In this document: positions 14,701 to 25,060 of the stretch, piece by piece | Layout: every line of letters starts with the position of its first letter | Numbering within the stretch: the stretch's first letter is position 1 | NCBI RefSeq assembly: GCF_000224145.3 | Contig: NC_020169.2 | Location: 4,112,957-4,176,956 of the forward strand | Direction: 5' to 3' | Length of the DNA stretch: 64,000 bases | Source: Ciona intestinalis | Taxonomy: Eukaryota; Chordata; Ascidiacea; Phlebobranchia; Cionidae | Translations under genes and position numbers: made by a program | Notes under the pieces: generated by a model | Seen by the model: only the letters and a program-made list of their open reading frames with translations | What the model was told of the DNA's origin: nothing | Database searches by the model: none

Positions 14701-15313
14701 AGATTATTAGAGAAAAGAAAAATGTCAGATAAGCTTTGTATTTGTATGAAATAGTTTGCATATAGTTACATGTGTGGTAACTCATGGTGTATGAAGCTGA
14801 ACACCTATGTTATAAGACCTCTAGTTACCCTGTGGGAAGAAATAAGTCATATTTTTTTTAGATTTTGGTTTTTACTAAGGTCCATCTACATATGGTTTAT
14901 AATTTAAAATAAATTAACATTTTCAAAATATTCATTAAAAATTTGGCATTTTTAAAAATATGTATTAATCTTTGCTTCTACACAACTAAATTTCTGTCTC
15001 TTTTCAGGTTGCAGATGATTTGAAGAATATTTTTCGTTTCCCGCCAAGTCTTAAATACACTGGACCAAGGGTGGCAAGTAACATTCAACCACAACCACCA
15101 AGTAATGCTGAAGGTAAACAAAGTCGTCCTTACAACTGGAGAAAGTTTAACACAAACATAACTCCGACCTGATCTTAACACTGTGAATGCATTTTAGTTG
15201 CTTTTGTAAAAATTACATTTATTTATTTTTTTTGAATTTGTACAACAGCATGGATCAGAGTAGCGAGTCAGCAAAGCCAATACGAGGACAGTTTAGATGG
15301 AAAATCAAGATAA
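8705..15313 (+). CDS. TTC16: TTC16-like tetratricopeptide repeat protein
   Basis: A TPR scaffold protein, probably a cilium- or testis-associated interaction platform as TTC16 is in vertebrates (inference). Seventeen exons give an intact 769-residue frame: 8705-8809, 8999-9149, 9374-9498, 10043-10087, 10186-10352, 10697-10931, 11221-11454, 11841-11975, 12212-12291, 12599-12761, 12981-13065, 13399-13540, 13818-13983, 14234-14370, 14555-14723, 15008-15113, 15249-15313. The start is the ATG at 8705 (MDKTNDQTTEKTPVEKEDV). The N-terminal ~200 residues are charged and disordered. TPR units follow (FNTGVERANQGQFEAAITSF, GQCLFDLGLYSEALESFTKA, FAVYCYHKGFYEESVVLLNK, DCFFKLNDLGFALADYQQAM, ERRYQEAVKRFSLAVEHNNK). 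The tail is basic and Ser-rich. The donor after 14723 (AAT|GTCAGA) is weak; reading through it gives a stop at 14730-14732, so a shorter isoform is possible. The family name is my recognition; TPR content is certain. Confidence 0.88.
9745..9916 (-). CDS. Possible antisense terminal exon inside a TTC16 intron
   Basis: On the minus strand, within the intron between TTC16 exons 3 and 4, there is an open frame of about 56 codons ending at TAA (9745-9747) and bounded upstream by a possible acceptor (TTTGAAG). It reads CPYQWGSVTIQGTISEGCTA and then CDLSHPSITASLEADGAISV. It has four cysteines and a less AT-rich composition than the surrounding intron. AATAAA overlaps the stop region. I do not recognise the protein and see no partner exon, so this may be a gene remnant or chance. 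Confidence 0.25.
12362..12510 (+). mobile_element. tRNA-like SINE remnant
   Basis: In a TTC16 intron the sequence TTAGTAGTTAGGCACCTC followed ~45 bases later by ATCCAGGTTCGGTGC resembles the A and B boxes of a tRNA-derived RNA polymerase III promoter, followed by non-tRNA sequence. Confidence 0.45.
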
Positions 15314-15967
15314 AGACGCCAGTTTAATAAACTAGCTGTATAGAATCATGATGTGCTATGAAACTTGTATCTTTACAGTTTAGATAAATTATAATTTTTT
15401 ATTCTCGCGCGGCAGGGCGACGACAATGTTATAACACGAATGTTCTGTTTCTCTGTGATTATGGTAAAGAATCCTTAGTTAAGTTTTTAGAACTATGGTT
15501 CCCAAAGGACCAAATCGTATGATATTGACGTTTATGGGCATCACATGTCTATACGACGGCTTTTTATGTATAGATGTATATATGTATGTATGAATGTTAC
15601 TTTATCCTGGGCGGCGGGCAACTCAAGGAGTTTTGTTTGATTCGGTATATCATGTGACGGTTTACGAGTATTCGCAGGTGTAACTACTTTGGGGTGATAT
15701 TTTTTACCACACTGCCTACAGCCTGGATGAACCATTGGTAATGACTGGGTTAAAGCACTACCATTAGGTGTCTTGGACATAATACGAAGCAAACACAATG
15801 CGACTATGCTTAGTCTTTTCGTTAACCTTAACTTATACTTGAAAGAAGATTGAAATGTCACTATCATGACGTAAGTACTGTTTCGCCCAGTCCCCCAGCT
15901 ATCGCAAAGGTAGGAAACTTCAAAACGTCCAAATACGATTTGAATACAGCCAATCCAAGCGTGGCGT
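15314..15967. other. Intergenic repeat-rich stretch after TTC16
   Basis: No gene is supported. It contains a copy of the CGACAGTCG-type repeat near 15395-15460 and a second fragment near 15590-15625. The minus-strand open frame 15541-15867 lies in this repeat-like DNA and has no recognisable domain. Confidence 0.5.
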
Positions 15968-16093
15968 CGGCTATATTCATTTTCCCTTAGTCACTGCCGC
16001 AATGCTCGCAAAGCTTGAACAACTGCGTTACCGTGAAGTACGATATAACGCCATAAATAACTCTACCATATAGATGCGTACATTTGTACGCCA

Positions 16094-16270
16094 AATGGGA
16101 CACCTTTTCGTTTATTTTTCTCTTTCCATTTGGTAGTAAACAAAGAAAATTCAATGAATTATAAAACCGTATCCTCACGACTTCCACAGACCGTTGTTAA
16201 TTCTTTAAAACACGATCAGGCTATTTGGATATTATGTATTAAAGGTGTCCCATCCTCCCCCGCCTTACTA
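16094..16270 (-). mobile_element. MITE subfamily A, reverse, left end trimmed
   Basis: An inverted-repeat MITE. Its right terminus is intact (GGTGTCCCATCCTCCCCC then CTTACTATATA). The left terminus is cut at ATGGGACACC. It shares private variants with the copy at 33469-33653 but in opposite orientation. Confidence 0.85.
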
Positions 16271-17603
16271 TATAAATGCAGTAAAGAGTAAATAACTTGA
16301 ATCGTAAATGCGTATCATTTTTATGCAAAATAACTGTTACGAGCCTTTAAACATGATTCAATCGGTTTATATGCTTAAATGTCAACATTGTTCGTGGCTT
16401 TGTATACACATCAATACGCATCATGAGTGTTCATAACGTTACGTTGGCGGAAATAACAACTAAACAGGATGGGCCAAACGTCACACCAAAGCAACTTCTT
16501 GTTTATATTGACTGTGACTACGGAAACACTTCTATTTGTCATCGGTGCTTATAATATAGCCAGGGAGCTATTATAGAGCGACGGTGCATATTATTAGATT
16601 AGTTTTGCTGTGTTTGGTTTTATTTGAACAGTTGTTTTTTTACAGTTGGTGGATTTTAAATTCTGCAGTTTTGGTATTGTTTGAAAAAGTTTATAAATAG
16701 TCTACTACGTGAATTTTACTGTAGTATGGTTATACGTGTTTATAGTCACTTTGGAATTCAATGTGACTACAGTTAGGCGGGCTTATGCTTTTCCCAAGTC
16801 ATCGCAGCGTGAAACTTTGAAGTGATATATAAAACCTAAGCTCTTGTGAATGCTGCCTCAGTTGTGCGTCACTGGCAGTGCAAAACGGGGCGAGCGGTAC
16901 TACACGTCATTCCTGTCTGTAGGCATTGAATGGGGTAAGTAGGCGTGTGACTAATGCATAAAATCCTGGATTGTTCGGTCGGTTGTATATAGTTAGCATA
17001 ATAATAGCCGTTGTGTTTAAAATGCTAGTTAATGTTTGGTATATAACGTATAATAAGCAATAGTGCGAGGCAAAAGCAAATTTGAATTTTTATATAGTGT
17101 TCGTTGTTGTATTTACAAACCGCTTTGCGGTTTCGGATTTAGCCAGTGCTTTTACAAACATTTCTCTACGTTGGTTTCGTGTAGAAAAAGCCTCGATCAG
17201 TTGATTTTATTTTCCGGTTGAATAACCTACTTGAGAACTAGTTTGTGATCACATAAAGAATAGGCGCCAAGCCTAAAAATCGATTGAAGGACTTTGAACA
17301 AAAGTTGTTTGTATTTTATTGTTTTGACAGTTGTTTATTTGTTGCTGTGTTGTTTAAAAGGTTTGTTAGAGCAATATGTTTATAAAAAGAAATCTGCAAA
17401 CTTTTTTTTTATTTTGAGCTAGTGTTTAGGATAATTTTAAAACATGTTGCGAAAACGGATGCCTTTATACAATATGCTGTTAAGCTATTGGGTATTATGT
17501 AGTTATAACCTGCACGGGTCCGAATCATGATAAAAACGTTTATGTTGCATTTAGCGCTTTTTAGATATTTAAAACTTTGCAAAGAATTTCTAAACCCGAT
17601 AAA

Positions 17604-18672
17604 ATGCAGTACAACTTATGGATTGCCATTTGTATAATTTGCACGTACCAAGAAGCGGTATATGCTTTGCCAGGCGGTGCGCCTACCGGCGCCTGTACCA
17701 CTATGATGCCACGGCACAGCAATGGGGCTAATGGCTTTTTAGCAAGCCAGAGTTTGGCATCGTCTCCATACACTCTTATGGCAAGCAAGAGAAACTACAC
17801 TTCAACTGAGGCCATAACAGGTTAGGTTATGCTGTGCATTTTATATTTTGTATATAAAACATCATATAGGTAGTTTATAATGCTCAATAAATATCGTGCT
17901 ATTTTGTAAAGAGTAAACATAGGCTGCACGGTGCTACATTGATTATATACTTGCGTGCGGAATGCATAAATCTATATGTATTGTTCAAGCACCTTCCGTC
18001 ATTATAGCAAAGGGCCTTCTTTGTAGGTCCGTTTTATTCATCGCAACATTTACGTGATTTTTTGTTTCTTAACGGAGAAAGAACAATCAGTAAAAATTTA
18101 GTAGTTCGGGGCATAGGCTAAATTAATCCATACTTTCATTCTCTTTTATCTTGCAAAACAAAGAAATATTACAGAATTATATAACCGGACCTCTACGACT
18201 CCAAAAGAGCATTGTTAATAGTTAAAAATATGTGATTTTATGTGCTAATTAGTGGGGTCCCTGATCGTGTTTAAACAATTAACAACGGTCTATACGGGTC
18301 ATGAAGCTACGGTTTTATAATTCTTTTGATGTTCTTTGTTAACTACCAAATGACACGAGAAATTAGAATAAAAACGTGTCCCGATTCCCCCCACTCTACT
18401 ATCCTCATGTTAATCGATGAATCGTGTTTTTTAGTGTGGGTTGTTGACAGTAGGGCGAGCTCCGATCGCGGGTACAGAGGTTTGTTATTACAAGCTAGAA
18501 AAGTGAGCTCAAGTGCGCCAGTTGGAACTTGGATGAATGTTCCTGCTGACACAAAGTTGATAACATGCTCAGTAGCCAATGATGCGGTCACTCACAGTAA
18601 TACGATGGTTAAAAATGAGAGCTCTGTTTACACCTGGAAAGCAGGAGGAAACCATGGAAATATTGAGTTTGT
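17604..18672 (+). CDS. Reeler-domain secreted protein, copy 1 (last exon not seen)
   Basis: Two exons are visible: 17604-17820 (start ATG, then a hydrophobic signal peptide LWIAICIICTYQEAVYA) and 18435-18672. Together they encode the Reeler fold start LPGGAPTGACTTMMPRH and its core VWVVDSRASSDRGYRGLLLQ with GTWMNVPADTKLITCS and WKAGGNHGNIEF. Reeler domains occur in reelin, ferric-chelate reductase 1 and insect defense proteins; a small stand-alone form suggests an extracellular binding or innate-defence-type role (inference). The third exon found in copy 2 is not present here: the sequence enters a 125-N gap at 18861 and does not resume with it. Protein differences from copy 2 are few (for example Y/N, Q/R, S/N, T/N, D/N). 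Either the exon lies in the gap or this copy is partial. Confidence 0.8.
18130..18404. mobile_element. Head-to-head pair of MITE fragments (B reverse, A forward)
   Basis: In the intron of Reeler copy 1, a subfamily B fragment in reverse (about 18130-18250, with GACTCCAAAAGAGCATTGTT) is joined to a subfamily A fragment in forward orientation (about 18250-18404, with CTGATCGTGTTTAAACAATT). The same pair sits at 35520-35793 in copy 2, so it predates the duplication. Confidence 0.75.
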
Positions 18673-18780
18673 GTAAGTTCTAATACACATAGAACTGTGG
18701 GGTAACATGTATAACGTTGGCTACTAAGTATATAGATATACAAGCTGTTATCAATGTTTTGTGGCTTATGGCATGTAGTA

Positions 18781-18860
18781 TATAGTAAGCTAGGGGGACA
18801 CAGGACACCTTAAGCACATGACCTAATATCCGGATTATGTTATAAACAATAACAACGATC
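18781..18860 (+). mobile_element. MITE subfamily A, running into gap
   Basis: The left terminus (AGGACACCTTAAGCACATGA) and interior are seen before the N run. It corresponds to the full copy at 36172-36372. Confidence 0.75.
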
Positions 18861-18985
18861 NNNNNNNNNNNNNNNNNNNNNNNNNNNNNNNNNNNNNNNN
18901 NNNNNNNNNNNNNNNNNNNNNNNNNNNNNNNNNNNNNNNNNNNNNNNNNNNNNNNNNNNNNNNNNNNNNNNNNNNNNNNNNNNNN
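18861..18985. other. Assembly gap (125 N)
   Basis: A gap that ends Reeler copy 1. Missing exons of both the Reeler gene (exon 3) and the minus-strand GPCR (TM4-TM7) could lie in it. A single extra N occurs at 19054. Confidence 0.99.
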
Positions 18986-19165
18986 AACGGATGATTACGT
19001 CCGATCCGCATTCGGTTACTGGAAAAGAGGAACAAAAAGGGCAAACGAACAAGNCCACGTTTCTTGAAACTAAAAACAATAGAAATAACAGAAAGAATAG
19101 GAGCCGGGGATTCTACACGTCTTACGTCTTTGTAACAGCCAGAAATTTTAAAAAGGGTTACAAAC

Positions 19166-19369
19166 ATATAGATATAGTAGGCTGGGGAAGACAGGACACC
19201 TTTGGCACATAATATCCAAATATCCTGAACGCGATTTAAACAATTAACAACGCTCTATCGAAGTCGTGAGGATACGGTTTTATAATTCTTTAAATTGTCT
19301 TTGGTTTACGACCAAATGGAACGACAAAATAGATTTAACAGGTCTCCCATCTTTCCCATTCTATAATTA
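19166..19369 (+). mobile_element. MITE subfamily A
   Basis: Inverted-repeat termini (TATAGTAGGCTGGGGAAGAC and TCTCCCATCTTTCCCATTCT) flank the usual interior. It lies just downstream of the TM3 exon of the GPCR gene. Confidence 0.85.
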
Positions 19370-19381
19370 AAGTTGCCAAAC

Positions 19382-22300
19382 CTAAAAGATTTGCTGTTCT
19401 TATAGAAAACCACTGCCAATAGTCGATCGATCGACATAACGGCAAGGAAGAACACACTTGCATAGGCAGAGAACAGTGTCAGAGCTGATGCGATCTTGCA
19501 CACGGCACTCCCAAACACCCATCTGCGAAAAGATGGCTGTTAATCACAATAAATGTCAACAAAACTACTACCCGGTTATGTGGAAAAAGAAATAAGCTGA
19601 TCTCGTGAGTTTTGTTTCCTTGATATACAGTATATATAAGGTGAGTGACGACGGGGCTTATTTTATATCTTATTTTACGAGCACCCATTGGATGGTAGAC
19701 AAAACCAAGAAAAAAATGTTTAAACTTGATTATTAAAGCGTACAACGTATTTTTTTATGTTATTTACGTGTATATTCCTTATAATAAATACACTTATTAA
19801 TCAAAATTAACAAAGATTTTAAACTGTCCCGTCTTAACTAGTGTTTTTTTACGGTTGTAAATTACACTTGTTGTGGGGATCGCTAAATAACTCCTCCTGT
19901 GTTTTATTATATTTTTTAACTGTTGTCAATTAATAAAGAAACAATGGTACTAATTCGTGGTATCACCCAAAAACCGTCATATATTTTGATTTTGGAAACA
20001 TTGAGCATTGCTGTGTGCTTAAGGGTCCCGTCTTCCCTCACCTTATTACTATATATGTCATACATTTTGAGCAATATTTTTAATATTGGGCAATACTATG
20101 TGCTTATGGGACTCGTCTTCCTTTGCCCTACTGATCAATATCTTTTTATTTATGTTTTGTAATTTGTTAAAAACACAAGCTGGCCGCGCGGGATAGGTTA
20201 GCATAGCTTATCTGGGTAATTTAGAAAATGCCTTCTACGGTGCTGCACTGGGACTTTAAATATCAAAAACACTGCTTACGTTGAAGTGCCATAATAGCAA
20301 TCGACTGTGTGTGTATGGTGACGCATAATGCTGAAAAGCTATAAACCTCTTATTACAATCTTTGGTCCGCTTTTGTGTGAAAAAAATTATAAAACCGAAT
20401 AAAAACGAAAATTAAAAATAACAAGCCCAACGCTTTTAGAATAATTAATAGCGCGTAACATGACTTTGTTTTAAAATACTAAAAATAACTATAGAATACT
20501 AAAAAAACATGTCACATTCAATGCACCCCAAGAAGAAAAATCGTTCTTACCTTCCGCTGGAGAACTCTATGGCCCAAAGCGGTAACACACTAATAAAGAG
20601 AATGTCCGCCACGGAAAGATTTATCACAAATATGTCGGCAATTTTTCGTCTACATGACTGAAAAAAAAACGTTTGTAGTAAAAAATGACAACTTAAAATA
20701 TTTAAAACGTTTGGACCATAAGATCATACCCCACATTACAGTGTGGGGAAAACGGGACGCCTTTAGCACATAATAAGATCATACCCCACAAAATAGTGTG
20801 GGGCTAAACGGGACACTTTTAGCATATAATATCCAAATATCTGATTAAGAGTACGGTTTTATAATTCTTTACATGTTCTTTGTTTATTACCAAATCCTAA
20901 TCTTTCCCCATTCAACTATATATACACTCTAAAAAAACTTGACGCAAAATGCTTAATCAAGTGCTTGATTGAGCGCGTTTTTTCAATCAAGTCGCTTCGA
21001 CCGAATCAAATTCGCGTCAAACGTCTAGATTCGAGAGAATCGCTCTCGGACTTACATCAAAATTTGATTCAGAGGAGCGACGCGAGAGAGTCACTCACTT
21101 CTTCTCGCCCTTATTACGTCACGCGGGAGCGCGCCAAATTTTAAACGGTCTTGAACAAAGTCTTTAGACTGTGGAAGTGTTACTTAATTCTAAGAGGAAT
21201 CAGGTGTATAATATCGCTTAAGTAAGATGAAAAAAATAACAATGCAGACGCAACGTTGGTCAGTAAGTCTTAAATAAAAGTCACAGTAAAACACGAAAAG
21301 AAAACTCGTCAGAAGCTAAAGGTGAGCAATTTTAATACCATTTACAACGGGNNNNNNNNNNNNNNNNNNNNNNNNNNNNNNNNNNNNNNNNNNNNNNNNN
21401 NNNNNNNNNNNNNNNNNNNNNNNNNNNNNNNNNNNNNNNNNNNNNNNNNNNNNNNNNNNNNNNNNNNNNNNNNNNNNNNNNNNNNNNNNNNNNNNNNNNN
21501 NNNNNNNNNNNNNNNNNNNNNNNNNNNNNNNNNNNNNNNNNNNNNNNNNNNNNNNNNNNNNNNNNNNNNNNNNNNNATCGTTTATACGAATGAATACCCG
21601 TCAACAGGGAATGTGAAAATTAGAACGTCGTTAATTCAAATTGTTGAGTATCAAGTAAACTTTTGTCGGAAAGGGTGTGTGGACTTATTCATTTAACTTG
21701 CTGCTTTCATTACAGACTGAATGTGATGTCAAGTGGAAACGTTATTGAGGGAGAAGTCCGTTCAACGTTTAATAAAGGAGAGAATTTCTTATCTGCGAGC
21801 TTTACTACTTCATGCCTCAGCAATACCCCTGGGAATACGACGTTTTGACAGTCGTTTATAAACCACATTTTCTATCTTTTGTTGTGTTTTAGGTTCCTTC
21901 CTATTTATTGTCTTTCATTGCGTATAATTTCCCACGTCAACACTTTATCCGCAGTGTTTATAATAACTTGTGTATGCTGTGCCAATTAAATAAAAAATAC
22001 AAAACAAACATTTTTCACCCCAGAAATATATATGTAGATTTTTTCATACAAATCAAGTTTAAATCAAAATTTGATTGAGATCGGCCCATTTTAATGCTAA
22101 AAAATCGCTGAAACCGAGCGAAATTTTGACGTAAATTTGATTTAAAAAATTGCGTCAAGCACTTGATTCAAAAATTTTGCGTCAAAATTTGGTGTTGAGC
22201 GGATTTGATTGAAATTTGATTGAACTTTTTTTACAGTGTAGGAATATAGTTGCAAACTCGCTAAATGTAGAACTTATAAACTATTACGGTACATCCACTA

Positions 22301-22626
22301 ACAATCTATTCAAATTTATAATCCTATAATCACAAGTTTTAAATACTGTGTACATGCTTGATAGTACAAATAAACAGTAATTTTTAGTATTTATATTTGA
22401 TCATACTTACCAATTTTATCATAACGTAGACAACCAACGAATTTCCAATTCCTCCGATTATAAAGACAGCATAGAGAATGATCGGCAGTACAACGGTGGT
22501 GACCGGTGACTGTGGTAAGTGCTGGTGGTCCAAAGTCGTGTTTTGAAACGATACTGATGGCGGAGTCGAGGTAACATGCGAGTGCGAACCTAAGCGGTCA
22601 GTGGTAGCGAATATAACTCCAGCCAT
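19382..22626 (-). CDS. Rhodopsin-family (class A) peptide-type GPCR, N-terminal exons only
   Basis: Three minus-strand exons: 22411-22626 (start ATG at 22626), 20551-20657 and 19382-19522, with consistent phases. Exon 1 encodes an N-glycosylated extracellular tail (SFQNTTLD) and TM1 with the GN signature ([20 protein letters not shown]). Exon 2 encodes TM2 ([20 protein letters not shown] then PLWAIEF). Exon 3 encodes W-x-FG-x-x-x-C and TM3 ([20 protein letters not shown]), with DRL in place of DRY. The pattern fits receptors of the relaxin-3, apelin or galanin kind, but the ligand cannot be told. TM4-TM7 should lie at lower coordinates; none is seen before TTC16, where Reeler copy 1 and a gap intervene. 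The gene is thus broken in the assembly, or truncated. The donor of exon 3 (AG|GTTTGG) is weak. Confidence 0.75.
20727..20932 (+). mobile_element. MITE with duplicated left end
   Basis: A subfamily A-type element whose left 45-50 bases (starting GATCATACCCCACA) occur twice in tandem before the interior. The right end is degenerate (AATCTTTCCCCATTCAACTA). It abuts the TA-flanked transposon at 20935. Confidence 0.7.
20935..22238. mobile_element. TA-flanked DNA transposon, ~1.3 kb, non-autonomous (Tc1/mariner-like ends)
   Basis: The left end reads CACTCTAAAAAAACTTGACG and the right end, on the reverse strand, reads CACTGTAAAAAAAGTTCAAT. Each is flanked by TA, the usual target duplication of Tc1/mariner elements. 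The subterminal parts are imperfect inverted repeats built from AATCAAGTGCTTGA and CAAATTTGAT-type motifs. No transposase is visible, but a 225-N gap occupies part of the interior. The inside carries gene-like signals: GC-rich DNA with a GCGCGCCAAATTTTAAAC motif, a donor-like AAAGGTGAGC at 21318, an acceptor-like TTCATTACAG at 21706-21715 followed by an open frame to about 21847, and AATAAA near 21988. It sits in an intron of the GPCR gene. Confidence 0.7.
21352..21576. other. Assembly gap (225 N)
   Basis: A gap inside the TA-flanked transposon. Its missing sequence could hold part of a transposase or of a captured gene. Confidence 0.99.
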
Positions 22627-22968
22627 GTCTGAAACAGTAGTCTAAACTGCATACAGTGCTCTGAGGGGAGAATACATATATGAGAGTCATACGTGAGAAA
22701 AAAGCATGCTTGGTCTATACCAGCGATAACGCCGCAACTCGATGAAACTATAGCGCAAAACCGCCTTTTCAAAGTAGACATGCTGCTGTATAAAATATAT
22801 CCTACTTAGGGGAATAGAATTTCGTATTCAAAATATAGCCTTATTTAAGAAACAGACCGCGTAGGCCACATGTTACTATCTGTGATAATCCTTCGTGCAC
22901 CTTAAGATATATTTGGTCTTATAGATTGACAGTGGCGTTAGGCTATAACGAAAAACCAACATAGAGTA

Positions 22969-23163
22969 TCGTAGGGTAAGATGGGCCACCATTAGCACAT
23001 TAAATCCAAACATCCTTATAATGTTTTAAACAATTAACAACGGTCTATGGGAGTCATGAGACCACGGTTTTATAATTCTTTGAATGTTCTTTGTTTACTA
23101 TCACATGTCACGCGAAAATAGGATAAAAAGGTGTCCTATCTTCTCCTACCCTACTACTATAGA
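22969..23163 (+). mobile_element. MITE subfamily A
   Basis: The left terminus is diverged (GTAGGGTAAGATGGGCCACC); the right terminus reads AGGTGTCCTATCTTCTCCTA then CCCTACTACTATAG. Confidence 0.85.
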
Positions 23164-23813
23164 GTTAACGCAATTAAAGTAACTTTTCCTTTAGCTATAT
23201 AATTCCCTTAATGAACACGCATGTAACCAAAGTATACCAGTAGTAAAGCTGATTTAAATCTCGGTACAAGGGCTTATAAAATCAGTAGATTAGTACACCG
23301 GTCACATACAAGTCCAAATCATTGATAAAATGCACTAAACTCCAAAATATGTTCTACTGTGTCGTGTGCGGACAAGAAAATAGAAATTAGGCTTGTGTCT
23401 CTACCTTCGCCGAAAGTTTTTTTCGTTTCATGTTTTATGGTTAGGAGAAAAGCGAAACTGGTTTTTCATAATTCCTAGGTTTTACATATCAAATATAACA
23501 AGCAATATTAATCGCATTAGAAGACAAACCGTATGCACCCTTGCATATTTACAGCACCCCAAAACAACATGCCGAAATAACGCAAGTTAAATATACCTAA
23601 CTAATAAAAAGTAATTCGTTGACTGTACTAATTACCACTACCATGCTGCATAGGGTTGCCATACGAGATTATAAACTCTATACATTAAATCGATTGATGT
23701 ATACATAGATCCCTACTGAATTACAACAGCTATAAGTCCTCGGTTACTCTCTTTGATGAAGTACTACAAAAAGAATATTTTTTTCCAAATATCTAGCTGG
23801 ATTACACATATAT

Positions 23814-24009
23814 AGTCGGGTGGGGAAAGACGGGACACCTTTAACACATGGTATCAAGATATCCTTAATAGTGTTTTAAGCAATTAACAGCAGTCTATGG
23901 GGGTCGTGAGGATACGCTATTGTAATTATTTGAATGTTCCTTGTTTACTACCAAATGCGACGAGAAAATAGAATAAAAAGGTGTCCCATCTTCCCCCACC
24001 CTACTATAG
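23814..24009 (+). mobile_element. MITE subfamily A
   Basis: A full-length copy with paired termini (GTGGGGAAAGACGGGACACC and AGGTGTCCCATCTTCCCCCA). Confidence 0.9.
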
Positions 24010-24946
24010 TATTAATACACCAACATATACTTAGCCTGGACGCTAGCACACTAAACTGCTTTTAAACAACACATATTTGTGCCCACTCTAACGGTCAAGG
24101 GGTGAATGGTCAGAGTAATTACGACATGAACAAATTCAATCTAGATAGGAGCTTGGGTTGACTTAACCTGACCGAAATGAGCTCCAGAGAATTCCTCTGC
24201 ACTTCTGAGCTGCTGGTCGATTCACGGCTTACTAAAGATGCTTCTAGTATAGGGCTGTGGTCGATTACTGAGCATCTTAAACCGACAGGTTGCCATATAC
24301 ATTATCCTGTCTTTTATAGCTGAATAAGGATTTTAACTTGTTGCCGACCTTAATGAATTAAAAACGTATTTTAGTAAAATCGACGAAAATCCGCGCAAAA
24401 AATGTGAAATTTTATGTTCCACGCAAAAAAACTAACTTTTCAATTTGCTATTTTACTAAAGTCCTGATTTACAATACTAAACTTCTAACGCTAAAATAAA
24501 GTACTGGCCACCGTTTTAAGGACGCTAGCTTAAAGTTCAAAAAATCGTCAGCGACAATGTGACGTCAAAAAATAGACATGATTCACTTAATTTTGTTTTT
24601 TTAACTGCCCTGTAACTAGACTGTGTCGTTTCACAGTACAATATATTTGATGATACCGCCAATACCAGTCAGTAACCTATTTCCGAGATATCGTATTATC
24701 TCGTCATAGATGTATGTGTCTTATCAATGAATACTCCTCCTAGATTATTCTTTGGTCTTATTGACACATAGATTCATGACGCAGTTTGAGGTGTACCACA
24801 ACAGTTTAATACTGACTCTTCAGTTATACACGTCTGATTATTCCTGAAGTAAAACGCTAAGAATTTAAAGTTAAAACAGGTTAAACGAGACCTTTATTAG
24901 GATACTAATAGCGTAATACGTAATACTATAGCTTGCGTAAACAATA

Positions 24947-25060
24947 TAGTAGGGTGTGGAAAGTCGGGACACCTTTAGCACATAATATCCAAATTAACAA
25001 TGATCCATGGAAGTCGTGAGGATGCGGTTTTACAACTGTATAAAATAGTCTTTTGTGTGA
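24947..25060 (+). mobile_element. MITE subfamily A, fragment
   Basis: The left terminus TAGTAGGGTGTGGAAAGTCG and part of the interior (GTCGTGAGGATGCGGTTTTA) are present; part of the left interior and the whole right end are missing. Confidence 0.75.

Larger units (their letters stand above)
15968..18860 (+). repeat. Direct duplication, copy 1 (Reeler locus)
   Basis: This segment is near-identical and collinear with 33119-36260. The shared sequence begins at CGGCTATATTCATTTTCCC here and at the right edge of a gap in copy 2, and it runs into the gap at 18861 here. Differences are scattered substitutions and small indels, including extra bases near 17475-17500 here and near 34912-34934 in copy 2, plus a MITE that has opposite orientation. 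It may be a recent tandem duplication or two haplotypes left side by side. Confidence 0.9.

Noticed and set aside
15541-15867. Minus-strand open frame of 108 codons
   Set aside because: It lies in repeat-like intergenic DNA next to CGACAGTCG repeats; no domain, no splice context, ends in low-complexity codons.
18835-19212. Open frames spanning the N run at 18861-18985
   Set aside because: Most of their length is N. The readable part (18986-19165) gives no clear TM4-like segment that would continue the GPCR.
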